Of a DNA stretch of 64,000 nt, positions 29,470 to 38,730 are shown one piece after another. Location: NCBI RefSeq assembly GCF_000686805.1, contig NZ_JMLP01000015.1, positions 62,001-126,000 of the forward strand, written 5' to 3'. The stretch is from Bacillus sp. UNC41MFS5. Its GTDB lineage: Bacteria; Bacillota; Bacilli; Bacillales_B; DSM-18226. The position numbers and the translations under genes were made by a program. A model generated the notes under the pieces. It searched no databases, was not told the origin of the DNA, and saw only the letters and a list, made by a program, of their open reading frames with translations. Positions within the stretch are counted from its first letter, which is position 1; every line of letters begins with the position of its first letter.

Positions 29470-30021
29470 ATGTGGTGCTTCAATATGAAAAAAAACGGAG
29501 CTTATCACGATTCGTTTCAAAATCTCCAAGAAAATGGGATGTCATTCGAGCAGGTTTTTGAACGAATTGTATCATTCATGAAGGTAGATCCTAGTGGAAA
29601 CTATAAACTAATGGTCGGCACAGATTCTCAAGTCCATAGATCTACGACTGTTTTTATTACCGGGCTTGTCATTCAGAATAAGGGAAAAGGCGTATGGGCG
29701 TGCATAAGGAAGGTGGTCATTCCAAGGAAAATGACACACTTGCATGAGCGGATATCTCTTGAACTATCGTTAACTGAGGAAATTGTTACGATGTTTACCG
29801 ATGAAAGGAAAAATGAGTTAATCAATCTTGTCCTTCCCTATATCTATCAAGGAGCAACCTTCACCATGGAGGGGCATATTGATATTGGTGCAGGAAAACG
29901 GAACAAGACGAGTGAGTTTGTGAAAGAAATGGTCACCAGAATCGAATCTATGGGCGTTGAACCAAAAATCAAACCAAACGCCTTTGTTGCTTCCAGCTAC
30001 GCAAATCGATACACCAAATAA
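29470..30021 (+). CDS. YkuK-family RNase H-like protein (DUF458)
   Basis: 183 residues. LMVGTDSQVHRSTTVFITG near residues 46-64 carries the first acidic residue of an RNase H-like fold, and HLHERISLELSLTEEI and GHIDIGAG give further conserved acidic and His positions. The ATG at 29470 has AAAGGAAAG upstream; an ATG at 29485 is possible. YkuK proteins are widespread in bacilli and spore-formers with no settled role. Single gene, ended by a degenerate repeat acting as terminator. Confidence 0.85.
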   Translation: MWCFNMKKNGAYHDSFQNLQENGMSFEQVFERIVSFMKVDPSGNYKLMVGTDSQVHRSTTVFITGLVIQNKGKGVWACIRKVVIPRKMTHLHERISLELSLTEEIVTMFTDERKNELINLVLPYIYQGATFTMEGHIDIGAGKRNKTSEFVKEMVTRIESMGVEPKIKPNAFVASSYANRYTK

Positions 30022-30066
30022 GGGTATCAGACATCACAAACACCGTGGTGCCTGACACCCTTTTTT
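30022..30066 (+). terminator. repeat-derived terminator
   Basis: GGGTATCAGACATC pairs with GTGGTGCCTGACACCC with a few mismatches, followed by TTTTTT. It starts at the stop codon of the YkuK-like gene. The right arm is the intact repeat 13-mer; the left arm has diverged. Confidence 0.7.
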
Positions 30067-30076
30067 ATCTTCAAAA

Positions 30077-31537
30077 TTAAACACATTCCAGTTCAACTTT
30101 AACTGTGGTGCCTCTGCCAATTTTACTTTCAATGTTCATGGTGCCGTTGTGTTCCTGAATAATTTTATTGCTGACGGTTAGACCAAGTCCAATTCCTTTG
30201 TCCTTCGTCGTATAGAATGGTGTTCCCAAAAAGCGCATCAATTCGTTGTCAATTCCCATCCCTTCATCTGAAAAACGTATCTGCACATAATTACCTTCCA
30301 TCCTTTGGACATGAATATTGACACTCCCGCCAAATGGCATCGATTCAATTGCATTTTTCAAAAAATTAACAAAAACCTGTTTCAATTGATTAGGATTGCA
30401 ATTTAAAAAGATATCATTTTTTCGATAAAGATTTTTAATTTGAACATTATGCAACAATGCCTGTGGATGTAATATATTAACCGTACTTTCTAAGATTGTA
30501 TGTAAACTTTCTTGTTCAAATTGAATCGCCTGTGGCTTTGCCAACGACATAAATTCATTGACTATGATATCAATACGATCTAGTTCGTTCATGATGATTG
30601 ATAAATATTCATCTTGCTTTTTATTGTTCATCGTGTCTTTCAAAAGCTTTGAAAACCCTTTTAATGATGTCAAAGGGTTTCGTATCTCATGAGCAACCCC
30701 GGCAGCTAATTGACCGATAATTGAAAGCCGGTCTAAATTTCGGAGTGCATCATCATTTTTAATCCGGTCCGTGATATTTCTGCCTACTGTAACATAGGAA
30801 TCAATCTCACCTTGTTCATTAAAGATGGGAGAAATAGTGGTCTCAGAATAGATTACTTCATTCCCACCCGTTTTGATCTGCGTTTGGAGCAGTTGAGGTT
30901 CCTTTGTTTCTATTAACCTTTGATAAACCTTTTTAAAATGGTCAATTTCCTCTGGTAAGATCAGATCATAGACAGTTTTACCTATTAATTGGTCAGGGGT
31001 ATACCCAATCCCAGCTTCATGAGAGGGAGAAGCATAGATAATCTTTCCATCTTTTGAATACACCTTGATCATATCGTTGGCATTTTCAGTAATAAGCTTG
31101 TATTGCTCGCGGGTTCTTTTCAATTCCCTTTCAATATTTATATGGTAAGTAATATCACGAAAGATCGCAATGACAGCAATAATTTCCCCGCATGAATTAC
31201 GAAACGGAGAATACGAAACCGCTATATCCAGTGTGCTTCCATCTTTATGGTATCTTTGGGTAACGAGATCTGGGAAGGCTTTACCACTTTTGACTGATTC
31301 AATAATATCGTTCACGACGTCAGGCTGAGAAAATTCTTCTACCCTTTTTCCAATTATATCGTCCTCTGTATAACCAAAGATTTTCGTATATGCATGGTTC
31401 ACTCGAATAAACCGATTCTCCATATCAACCATACAAATCCCGTCCGCTGTACAGTCTAAAAATAAGTCAATTAAATCATCTGGATTATAAACCACTGAAT
31501 CCTTCTCATTCGTAAAAATCGGGAAAAACTTTGACAT
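30077..31537 (-). CDS. PAS-domain histidine kinase (sporulation-kinase type)
   Basis: About 486 cytoplasmic residues with no membrane helix. Two PAS domains (about 15-130 and 140-265, each with a PAC tail) are followed by HisKA with AAGVAHEIRNPLTSLKGF (phospho-acceptor His) and HATPase_c with N-box FVNFLKNAIESM, DEGMGID and GIGLGLTVS. The ATG at 31537 follows GGAGAGATCTCT and is preferred to the ATG at 31579. No response regulator is adjacent, as with the orphan KinA/KinE kinases feeding the Spo0 phosphorelay. That assignment is inferred. Confidence 0.88.
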   Translation of the reverse strand: MSKFFPIFTNEKDSVVYNPDDLIDLFLDCTADGICMVDMENRFIRVNHAYTKIFGYTEDDIIGKRVEEFSQPDVVNDIIESVKSGKAFPDLVTQRYHKDGSTLDIAVSYSPFRNSCGEIIAVIAIFRDITYHINIERELKRTREQYKLITENANDMIKVYSKDGKIIYASPSHEAGIGYTPDQLIGKTVYDLILPEEIDHFKKVYQRLIETKEPQLLQTQIKTGGNEVIYSETTISPIFNEQGEIDSYVTVGRNITDRIKNDDALRNLDRLSIIGQLAAGVAHEIRNPLTSLKGFSKLLKDTMNNKKQDEYLSIIMNELDRIDIIVNEFMSLAKPQAIQFEQESLHTILESTVNILHPQALLHNVQIKNLYRKNDIFLNCNPNQLKQVFVNFLKNAIESMPFGGSVNIHVQRMEGNYVQIRFSDEGMGIDNELMRFLGTPFYTTKDKGIGLGLTVSNKIIQEHNGTMNIESKIGRGTTVKVELECV

Positions 31538-31650
31538 AGAGATCTCTCCAAACCCATCAATTATACTCTTAATCTTCATTTTACAGAGTTTTTCAATAAA
31601 GAAAAGAAGAATTTTACAAATGCAGTATCAGTACAATGTCAGTGCAATAT

Positions 31651-31682
31651 CAGTACGGTGTCACAGTACGGTGTCAGGCACC
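31651..31682. repeat. tandem 13-bp duplication at a repeat half-site
   Basis: CAGTACGGTGTCA occurs twice in direct tandem (31651-31663 and 31664-31676), and the second copy runs into the intact half-site GGTGTCAGGCACC (31670-31682). Further degenerate units (TCAGTACAATGTCAGTGC) lie just before. Confidence 0.75.
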
Positions 31683-31756
31683 ATAGAAAGACACTTTATT
31701 CATTTTGTCCTCCAGACACGGACAACTACAGGTAGGTGTTGATACAAAAAAGAACG

Positions 31757-31778
31757 CTTGGACCACTGGGTGGCCAAG
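31757..31778 (-). terminator. terminator behind a gene remnant
   Basis: CTTGGACCAC and GTGGCCAAG form a stem. On the minus strand it is followed after a few bases by TTCTTTTTTG. No intact minus-strand gene ends here, but a 25-codon remnant does. Confidence 0.55.
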
Positions 31779-31819
31779 TGTGTCTCTTTCTTTTTATGAA
31801 GGACTGTGTTGGAATTTGA

Positions 31820-31897
31820 TTACTCGACTGGGCGGTCCTCAAAATTGTAGTCGATGGTTCCTGCTGCAGCTTTTTCATTTAGTAAACTAGAATCGTA
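31820..31897 (-). pseudogene. possible C-terminal gene remnant
   Basis: A minus-strand frame of 25 codons between stops reads YDSSLLNEKAAAGTIDYNFE and then DRPVE before its stop. It has no start codon, has coding-like composition, and is followed 40 bp later by an intrinsic terminator. It looks like the tail of a deleted gene. The parent family is not recognised. Confidence 0.35.
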
Positions 31898-32019
31898 CTA
31901 CAAAACCCTTGCCATTCGCCTATTTCCGGGGAAACTATACATATTTTGCATTACCCTTTCCCAAGAACGGATAAATCCTCTTTTTTTTACGTAAAGTGAC
32001 AAAATCCTCACAAAGAAAA

Positions 32020-32060
32020 AGCACGTGTTTAGACAGATATATTTCTATCAAACGCGTGCT
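32020..32060 (-). terminator. terminator of the yclNOPQ operon
   Basis: AGCACGTGTTT and AAACGCGTGCT form an 11-bp stem with one wobble pair. On the minus strand it is followed by TTTTCTTTG, 29 bp past the yclQ stop. Confidence 0.85.
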
Positions 32061-32088
32061 ATATTCTATTTACCTTTTTTCAAAACTA

Positions 32089-33036
32089 TTATAAGGAACT
32101 CTCAATTTCTTTAGCCATAGATTTGACAGATTTTAAGCCTCCACCGCTTAGGTACCAGGTGTCTGCATCAAGGTAGACAATCTTATCGTTCTTAAAGGCC
32201 GTTGTTTTTTTAACTAATTCATTTTCAATAATTTCCTTTGCACCGATTTCACCGCCAACTGCTGTCGCACGGTCGATTACAAACAATACGTCAGGATTTT
32301 TCTCCATAATGTACTCAAACGTAATGCTCTGTCCATGTGTGGATACCTCAATGTCTTGATCAGCTGCACCAAATCCAAATACATCATGGATTACGCCGAA
32401 ACGGGAACTTGGTCCGTAGGCACTGACTTTGCCTTCATTTGCTAGCAGAATAAGACCTTTCTTATTAAGGGATGACGCCCTTGTATTTAGCTTTTCAATA
32501 CTATCATCAATTTCTTTTAAATCACTTGCCACTTTGTCTTCCTTGCCAAAGATTTCCCCAATTAGGTTCATATTTTTTTCGAAGGATTCCATATAGTTTT
32601 TATAATCAAGGCCAATATAGACCGTTGGTGCAATCTCAGCAAATTGATCGTATAATTCCGCCTGACGCCCTGAAATAAAAATAACATCTGGCTGCAGCTC
32701 ATGAATGGCTTCAAAGTCCGGTTCTTTTAAACTGCCAACATTCGTATATTTCTTATCCTCATATTTTTTCAAATAGGATGGGACCGCTGTTTGTGGTACC
32801 CCTGTGACATCAATACCTAACTCGTCTAGGGTATCAAGGACACCAAAATCAAATACAACTACCTTTTCAGGGTTCTTCTTCACTTTAACCTCCCCATATT
32901 GATGTTTAATCGTCATTTTCTCTGCTGATTCCTTACTAGCAGATGCCGTTTCAGTTTGCCCCTTTTCATTTGAACCACACGCGGCTAACACAAGAATCAT
33001 CGCAAACACCAGCGTCAATAAACTCCATTTCTTCAT
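32089..33036 (-). CDS. yclQ: petrobactin-type siderophore-binding lipoprotein YclQ
   Basis: Binds ferric catecholate siderophore outside the cell and hands it to YclNO. It has 315 residues with lipobox VLAAC (Cys 20). Close similarity to B. subtilis YclQ is recognisable in VVVFDFGVLDTLDELG, VGSLKEPDFEAI, SRFGVIHDVFGF, STHGQSITFEYI and DTWYLSGGGL. The ATG at 33036 follows AAGGGGAG. Last gene of the operon, 18 bp after the ATPase gene. Confidence 0.93.
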   Translation of the reverse strand: MKKWSLLTLVFAMILVLAACGSNEKGQTETASASKESAEKMTIKHQYGEVKVKKNPEKVVVFDFGVLDTLDELGIDVTGVPQTAVPSYLKKYEDKKYTNVGSLKEPDFEAIHELQPDVIFISGRQAELYDQFAEIAPTVYIGLDYKNYMESFEKNMNLIGEIFGKEDKVASDLKEIDDSIEKLNTRASSLNKKGLILLANEGKVSAYGPSSRFGVIHDVFGFGAADQDIEVSTHGQSITFEYIMEKNPDVLFVIDRATAVGGEIGAKEIIENELVKKTTAFKNDKIVYLDADTWYLSGGGLKSVKSMAKEIESSL

Positions 33037-33054
33037 CTTTAAAACTCCCCTTTA

Positions 33055-33816
33055 TTATGAATTAAAATAAACACAGATTCTGCAGTTATTCATTTCCTGA
33101 ATCGGAATTTCCATATCGTAAATCTCACTCAACGCCTTTGACTGAATAATCTCCTCGGTCGGCCCATCTTTCACGACCTTACCATCCTTCATGGCAACAA
33201 TCCGGTCAGAATAGACCGATGCAAAGTTAATATCATGGAGAACGATGACGACAGTTTTGCCAAGCTCATCAACCAATCTCCGTAAGATTTTCATAATCTG
33301 AACAGAGTGCTTCATATCCAAATTATTTAACGGCTCATCAAGGAGAATATACTCTGTATCTTGCGCGATAACCATCGCAATAAAGGCACGCTGGCGCTGA
33401 CCACCGGATAACTCATCTAAAAAGCTATCCTGCATGTCAGTTAAATGCATATACTCGAGCGATTGGTCGACAATCCGTTCATCGTCCTCCGTTAACCTCC
33501 CCTTTGAATATGGGAACCTCCCAAAGGAAACAAGTTCTCGGATTGTGAGGCGGACATTCATGTAATTCGACTGTTTTAAAATTGAAACCCGCTTGGCAAA
33601 ATCATTAGATCTCATCCTTCGAACATCTGATTGATCAATCAGCACTTCACCTGTATCAGCATCGAGCAAACGGCTGACCATCGACAAGAGTGTGGATTTC
33701 CCCGCTCCGTTTGGGCCTATAAAGGATGTTATTTTTCCTGGTTGAATATTGATCGTAACATCTTTTACCACCGTTTTTTTTCCGTAAAACTTTGACAATG
33801 ATCTCACTGTTATCAT
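33055..33816 (-). CDS. yclP: siderophore ABC transporter ATPase YclP
   Basis: 253 residues with Walker A GPNGAGKST near 33-41, signature LSGGQRQRAF and Walker B ILLDEPLNNLD. The ATG at 33816 overlaps the permease stop codon in ATGA and follows AAAGGAGAGG, so translation is coupled. It powers YclNO. Assignment rests on gene order and on the YclQ match. Confidence 0.92.
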   Translation of the reverse strand: MITVRSLSKFYGKKTVVKDVTINIQPGKITSFIGPNGAGKSTLLSMVSRLLDADTGEVLIDQSDVRRMRSNDFAKRVSILKQSNYMNVRLTIRELVSFGRFPYSKGRLTEDDERIVDQSLEYMHLTDMQDSFLDELSGGQRQRAFIAMVIAQDTEYILLDEPLNNLDMKHSVQIMKILRRLVDELGKTVVIVLHDINFASVYSDRIVAMKDGKVVKDGPTEEIIQSKALSEIYDMEIPIQEMNNCRICVYFNS

Positions 33817-34763
33817 GCAGTTTTCCTCTCCTTTAGCAGTAAATAGATGAAATAGACACCGCCGATAAAGTTGATAATGACACTTAACGTCGTCGAAAAA
33901 GTAAAGACCCGTTCAACAAACCACTGCCCCCCGACAAGTGCGATGACACTCATAAGAACCGCACCGCTTATCAAAGTCTTGTGTTTGTATGTATGAAAAA
34001 ATTGATAGGACAGGTTGGCAACAATTAATCCAAAAAATGTTATCGGTCCAACTAGTGCTGTTGAGATTGAAATAAAGATGGCAACAATCACAAGCATTTG
34101 CTTCACAATCGAATCATATGGAACCCCTAGATTAATCGCCATCTCCCGTCCTAGTGATAAAACATCGAGATACTTTATATACCGCCATGCATAAATCAGC
34201 ACAAGCATTACGATAACAATCGCCACCCACACTAAGTCTGAGTTGATATTATTGAAACTAGCAAACATCCGATCTTGGACAATCAGAAACTCATTCGGAT
34301 CAATCAGCACTTGTAAAAACGTCGAGATACTCGAAAAGAATGTTCCAACAATAATTCCAATCAATAATAAAAAGTAGATGGATTGACCGCTCTTTTTAAA
34401 CAAGAATCGATATAAGAAAAGGGCAAACACAATCATCACCGCAACGGAAAGTAAAAAGTTTATTTGTTTATTGCTGACAATCAGATGGGAAGAACCTAAG
34501 AAGAAAATAATCACTGTCTGTAATAAAAGATAAAGGGCATCTAATCCCATGATACTTGGTGTTAAAATTCGATTATGCGTAATTGTCTGAAACACCACAG
34601 TGGCATAAGCGATGGTAAAGCCCGTCAGCACCATGGCAAGTACTTTTGTTACCCGCCTTGGCAACGCATAATCAAAGCTTCCATTTAAATCATGAATCAG
34701 GTATACGGCACAGCATCCCGCAGCAATCAAAACGAGACAGGCCATTCTCAACGGATTACGCAT
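33813..34763 (-). CDS. yclO: siderophore permease YclO
   Basis: FecCD-family permease of about 316 residues with nine to ten helices; the VTKVLAMVLTGFTIAYATVV and GPITFFGLIVANL segments correspond to conserved family blocks. The ATG at 34763 follows GGAGGAAGG and overlaps the end of yclN by 8 bp. The frame opens at 34808 but without a ribosome site. Confidence 0.9.
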   Translation of the reverse strand: MRNPLRMACLVLIAAGCCAVYLIHDLNGSFDYALPRRVTKVLAMVLTGFTIAYATVVFQTITHNRILTPSIMGLDALYLLLQTVIIFFLGSSHLIVSNKQINFLLSVAVMIVFALFLYRFLFKKSGQSIYFLLLIGIIVGTFFSSISTFLQVLIDPNEFLIVQDRMFASFNNINSDLVWVAIVIVMLVLIYAWRYIKYLDVLSLGREMAINLGVPYDSIVKQMLVIVAIFISISTALVGPITFFGLIVANLSYQFFHTYKHKTLISGAVLMSVIALVGGQWFVERVFTFSTTLSVIINFIGGVYFIYLLLKERKTA

Positions 34764-35706
34764 AGGCCTTCCTCCGAAATAGCAGATATAAGAACGTGCC
34801 ACTGCCAATCACACCAACCATGAGACTGATTGAAATCTCATATGGATAAATGAGCATTCGGCCTAAAATATCACAAACCAACAGGAAAATAGCCCCCAGA
34901 ATGGCTGTATGCGGCAACGTTTTTTGTAAATGGTCTCCTTTGTAAATAGAGATAATATTCGGAATAATTAAGCCGAGAAATGGGATAATTCCGACGGTCA
35001 GGACAACGGATGCCGTAATTAGAGCAACGAGTATCAACCCGATGTTAACCACACTGCGATAGGCAAGACCTAAATTTTTTGAAAAATCTTCACCCATCCC
35101 GGCCACAGTAAAGCGGTTGGCATAAAAATAGGCAATAACTAAAATTGGGATACTTATGTAGAGAAGTTCATAACGACCTTTCATAATCATTGAAAAATCC
35201 CCTTGGAGCCAGGCTGACATATTTTGAATGACGTCTTCTCGGTAAGCAAAAAATGTGGTAACCGAGGACAAAATATTACCGAACATTAAGCCAATCAGCG
35301 GAATGTAAATGGCATCCTTAAACTTGATTCGGTCGAGTATTTGCATAAATAAAAAGGTTCCCCCAAGAGCAAAGACAAAGGCTACCGCCATTTTTTCAAG
35401 CATGGTTGCATTTGCAAATAGCAACATGGAGACGAGAATTCCAAGCCGAGTTGCATCCAAGGTTCCAGCGGTTGTCGGTGAAACAAATTTGTTCCGACTC
35501 AACTGCTGCATAATCAATCCAGCTATACTCATCCCTGCCCCCGCGAGTAGGATCGCAACGAGTCTAGGTACTCTGCTCACCAAGAAAATTTGCGTCTTCT
35601 CTTTTTGGAAGTCCAGCAAGTCTAATGGCGATAGACTGCTTACACCAACAAATAGCGAGGTTGCAGATAATATTATTAACGCTAATAGTAAATATCGTTT
35701 CTTCAT
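34756..35706 (-). CDS. yclN: siderophore permease YclN
   Basis: FecCD-family permease, about 316 residues, first gene of the operon. Conserved blocks are RVPRLVAILLAGAGMSIAG and VGIIPFLGLIIPNI. The ATG at 35706 (MKKRYLL) follows GGGGACGGTT and is preferred. The frame is open to 35760, but that stretch includes the Fur box, so the longer form is unlikely. Confidence 0.9.
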   Translation of the reverse strand: MKKRYLLLALIILSATSLFVGVSSLSPLDLLDFQKEKTQIFLVSRVPRLVAILLAGAGMSIAGLIMQQLSRNKFVSPTTAGTLDATRLGILVSMLLFANATMLEKMAVAFVFALGGTFLFMQILDRIKFKDAIYIPLIGLMFGNILSSVTTFFAYREDVIQNMSAWLQGDFSMIMKGRYELLYISIPILVIAYFYANRFTVAGMGEDFSKNLGLAYRSVVNIGLILVALITASVVLTVGIIPFLGLIIPNIISIYKGDHLQKTLPHTAILGAIFLLVCDILGRMLIYPYEISISLMVGVIGSGTFLYLLFRRKAYA

Positions 35707-35737
35707 AACCGTCCCCATCATTTCTAGCATTCTATTA

Positions 35738-35803
35738 GTGATAATGAAAATCATTATCACTTATTCATGAATTTGATTATAACATTCAGAAATTTGGAGT
35801 CAA
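35738..35803 (-). promoter_or_regulatory. Fur box and promoter of yclNOPQ
   Basis: TTGACT (35798-35803 on the minus strand) and TATAAT (35776-35781) are 16 bp apart. GTGATAATGA-AAA-TCATTATCAC (35738-35760) is a perfect 10-3-10 palindrome containing the Fur core, beginning about 9 bp after the expected start site. Confidence 0.85.
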
Positions 35804-35964
35804 CATCTAATTGAGAACTTTTTTCAATTAAACTTTCAAAATGAAACATTTTTCCCCAGATTTTAATTCCAAAACTGTATACCAACTGAGTAATAAAATA
35901 ATCCGTTCCATACTCATATTGGACTTCCTAACCCTCATAAATTGGGCATTAGGAGGTGAATGTA

Positions 35965-36447
35965 GTGAAAAAATGGCTATTGACTATATTCTTACCCATA
36001 TTGATTTTATTGGCCGGATGTTCCAATGATCCAGTTCAAGATGATTTACTTAATTATGTAAATAAAGAAATGAAGGAAGCTGCGAAATTAGAAAGGACTG
36101 CTGTTTCGGCCTATGAAGGGGTCTCGGGTACAAACTATCAGGATGATCAGACCATGTACGAGGTCTTAAATCGTGATGTCATTCCCAATTACAACGAATT
36201 TATTAAAGAATTAGATTCTGTAAAGATTGAAACCGATGAGGTAAGAGAAATTCACGAAATATATGTTGAAGGGGCAGAAATACAATTTAACGCCTTTGCT
36301 ATCATTAAACAGGCGATAGAAAAACAGGATGCAGACTTGATTCAAAAAGCTAATGACATGTTGGCGGATGCACGAAAACATCTTCGAGAATATCAAACTA
36401 AATTGAATAAACTAGCTAAGGAACATGATGTAGAAATTGAAAAATAA
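35965..36447 (+). CDS. putative lipoprotein, helical
   Basis: About 160 residues. VKKWLLTIFLPILILLAGC gives a lipobox Cys at residue 19. The mature part is almost wholly alpha-helical and charged (VREIHEIYVEGAEIQFNAF, MLADARKHLREYQTKLNKL), as in extracytoplasmic helical-bundle lipoproteins. The GTG at 35965 has AGGAGG 8 bp upstream; a GTG at 35956 overlaps that site and is rejected. No family name recognised. Single gene, convergent with the DUF418 gene. Confidence 0.75.
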   Translation: MKKWLLTIFLPILILLAGCSNDPVQDDLLNYVNKEMKEAAKLERTAVSAYEGVSGTNYQDDQTMYEVLNRDVIPNYNEFIKELDSVKIETDEVREIHEIYVEGAEIQFNAFAIIKQAIEKQDADLIQKANDMLADARKHLREYQTKLNKLAKEHDVEIEK

Positions 36448-36481
36448 CCATCTTCTCCGACATAATCCATAAACAAAAATA

Positions 36482-36524
36482 AGGTCAGTCCTTTAGCATT
36501 TATTCAACACTAGAGGACTGACCT
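36482..36524. terminator. bidirectional terminator
   Basis: AGGTCAGTCCT and AGGACTGACCT form a perfect 11-bp stem between convergent genes, with AATCTTTTC on the plus side and ATTTTTG on the minus side. Confidence 0.85.
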
Positions 36525-36543
36525 AATCTTTTCGAGTCACCTA

Positions 36544-37557
36544 TCATGAGGATGGCGTTTTTCGCATTGGGGGGAATTCCAAATAAGTTAACAGTCGCCA
36601 CACCCATTCCAGTGGCCCGAATCTAAAAAACCGAAGCCAGACTGTACTAAAAATAAGCTGGATGACATAAATCGCCACACACAGGTAAAGAGTTTGGATA
36701 TACGTCAATTGATTGAATAAATCAAAAACATTACCTGCGAGCAACATTAATGCTGTTTGTGAAACATAGTTAGTCAGTGCCAACCGTCCGTAGCTTTTTA
36801 AAGGTGCGAGAATCCGCCGGATGACGGGAAAATTCAGAAGTACAAGCAGCATCCCCACATAAAAAGCAGAGACAATCGGGCCAATCATGATTCCAATCCT
36901 TAAGAATTGCTGCGTTTTCTGAGACACATCACTTAATCCAAATACAAACGGGGCATATTGATACTGATAAATAAGACCTGCTGAACTTAAAACAAACATA
37001 ACACCTGTAAAAATGGTTGTCACTTTCCAGTGATTTGTCATCCGTTCAACTAATCGAAACTGTCCAGCAGCGATTCCTAGCATCATCAACGGGACTACCA
37101 TAAATATTTTTTCAGCATACAAACTTATGACGAGCAACATGCCCATTCCAAAAACAAGATTCACAACCTTGTCAACTCTATAAAAAGGTAAGATGATCAG
37201 ACCGCAAACGGCGTAAATCGATAATGCTTCCCCTGGTTGGAATTGTACATGGACGGACCCAAGTAAAAACAAAACGACAATCCTCCGCAAAAACAACACG
37301 TACCCATTTTTCCCTTTCGCCATTGACCTCGAGATAAATAGATAAAACCCTACACCAAACAAAAAAGTAAAAATTGTATAAAAGCGCCCTTCGACAAATA
37401 GGTATAGAAATCTCCAATACGTTGCATCGCTGGTACCGGAAAGTGGTGATTTTACTGAAAGTGATGGGATGACATTTACCAAAAGAATTCCCATGAGGGC
37501 AAGGCCTCGTAAATAATCAAGTGCATCAATCCGTTTACTGATTTCGTTCGATTCCAT
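36544..37557 (-). CDS. DUF418 membrane protein (YeiB family)
   Basis: 337 residues, nine to ten helices. The family opening RIDALDYLRGLALMGILLVN (residues 9-28) and the C-terminal DUF418 block (GRLALTNYVSQT, FRFGPLEWVWRLLTY near 310-324) are both present. The ATG at 37557 follows GGTGGAG. Such proteins are related to acyltransferase-3 type membrane proteins, but their function is unsettled. Single gene. Confidence 0.88.
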   Translation of the reverse strand: MESNEISKRIDALDYLRGLALMGILLVNVIPSLSVKSPLSGTSDATYWRFLYLFVEGRFYTIFTFLFGVGFYLFISRSMAKGKNGYVLFLRRIVVLFLLGSVHVQFQPGEALSIYAVCGLIILPFYRVDKVVNLVFGMGMLLVISLYAEKIFMVVPLMMLGIAAGQFRLVERMTNHWKVTTIFTGVMFVLSSAGLIYQYQYAPFVFGLSDVSQKTQQFLRIGIMIGPIVSAFYVGMLLVLLNFPVIRRILAPLKSYGRLALTNYVSQTALMLLAGNVFDLFNQLTYIQTLYLCVAIYVIQLIFSTVWLRFFRFGPLEWVWRLLTYLEFPPMRKTPSS

Positions 37558-37638
37558 CTATATCAACTCCACCATCATTATAACCGTTTAGGGATTTTTC
37601 ACCTATATTTCGTTACCCTTTAACCTTCAGGCAAAAAA

Positions 37639-37665
37639 CAAGCACTGACCATATGCCAGTGCTTG
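37639..37665 (-). terminator. terminator after SH3b/DUF4163 gene
   Basis: CAAGCACTG and CAGTGCTTG pair perfectly; the minus strand continues TTTTTTGCC. It begins 5 bp past the stop. Confidence 0.88.
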
Positions 37666-37669
37666 TCGA

Positions 37670-38572
37670 TTACTTATAGATTTTACTTGGTATTTTTACA
37701 GTAGGGTTTCCCGAAGAATAAGGTCCTACTTCATATTCTTGAAAAACTAAGATAATACCGGAATCTGTGTAATAGAATTGGGTTTTGTTATTAATGGCCA
37801 CATCGCTAAGTTGCGATACGTAAAATGTCTCGTTGTGCCTTGTCATATAGTTATACGCATACCGCTGGACTTTACTGACTTTAGTCTTTGAATTTAGTAC
37901 ATCACTTAATTTTACTTTTTGACCATTACTAATTCTAAAATTAAACGAAGTAACTGTTCCTGTTCCATGTGCCCCACCATAGTAGCCATAGTCATTGATG
38001 AGGATGCTTAAAATCTTTCCATTGTTATATTTTACTTTGTATGTTGTTGTATAATCATAGTCGCATGCAAAGGAATATTCACCACAAAATTCCACATCTT
38101 TACGAATCTCTTTTTCATCTTTTAACATTTGTAAATATTCTTTATAAGCGGCTGAAGCATAAGTTAATAATGCTTGGTTGATTTTCTTTTCTGCTGCTTT
38201 ACTTTTTAGTCCTTTTACTTGAGGATAAGACAGCTTACTTATATTCTTATACTTATATTTTACTACTGTAACACCTTTTGGGGCGAACTTCAGGTATTTT
38301 GTCATCACATACGCTTTCTTGCTCTTAAAACGAATTTCGGAATAACCACTCGCTTTTTTGGAATAGACGGTTACCTTTGTCCCCTTTTTTAACGTACCAA
38401 CCTTCTTATACTTTGTTCCCGCACCACTTCTCACATTTAATTTATCAACTGTTACTGTGGCTGATTGTGTTGTCGCAGCTTCTACTTGTTTGTTAGGGCT
38501 TACTATTGTGCTGAATAAAAACAAGGCCACAGTTAGAAAAAGAGTAAGCCGTAAAGTTTTAGATAATTTCAT
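37670..38572 (-). CDS. secreted SH3b and DUF4163/DUF3298 protein
   Basis: 300 residues. A Sec signal peptide (about 1-32, ending VEA) is followed by a bacterial SH3 domain (about 38-95, with LNVRSGAGTKYKKVGTL) and a PdaC-like DUF4163 plus DUF3298 region (about 105-300, with GYYGGAHGTG and FNFRISNGQKVKLSDV). The SH3 domain should bind cell wall. DUF4163/DUF3298 occurs in polysaccharide deacetylases such as PdaC, but the catalytic NodB domain is absent here. The ATG follows AAGGAGG. Likely a cell-wall-associated accessory protein. Confidence 0.85.
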   Translation of the reverse strand: MKLSKTLRLTLFLTVALFLFSTIVSPNKQVEAATTQSATVTVDKLNVRSGAGTKYKKVGTLKKGTKVTVYSKKASGYSEIRFKSKKAYVMTKYLKFAPKGVTVVKYKYKNISKLSYPQVKGLKSKAAEKKINQALLTYASAAYKEYLQMLKDEKEIRKDVEFCGEYSFACDYDYTTTYKVKYNNGKILSILINDYGYYGGAHGTGTVTSFNFRISNGQKVKLSDVLNSKTKVSKVQRYAYNYMTRHNETFYVSQLSDVAINNKTQFYYTDSGIILVFQEYEVGPYSSGNPTVKIPSKIYK

Positions 38573-38628
38573 AGTATCCTCCTTAAATATAATTCATCTG
38601 GTTTTGATAGTTATAGACCATTATGAAT

Positions 38629-38641
38629 GGTGCCTGACACC
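38629..38641. repeat. repeat half-site
   Basis: A solitary GGTGCCTGACACC about 60 bp upstream of the SH3b/DUF4163 gene; the rightmost member of the family in this window. Confidence 0.55.
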
Positions 38642-38730
38642 CTTAATATCTTACTAATAGCATTCCCTATTCTGTTACTCTTCAGCGGTATTGTCAGTTT
38701 AATTCCCTTCTCAATTCTAAAGCTTAATTC

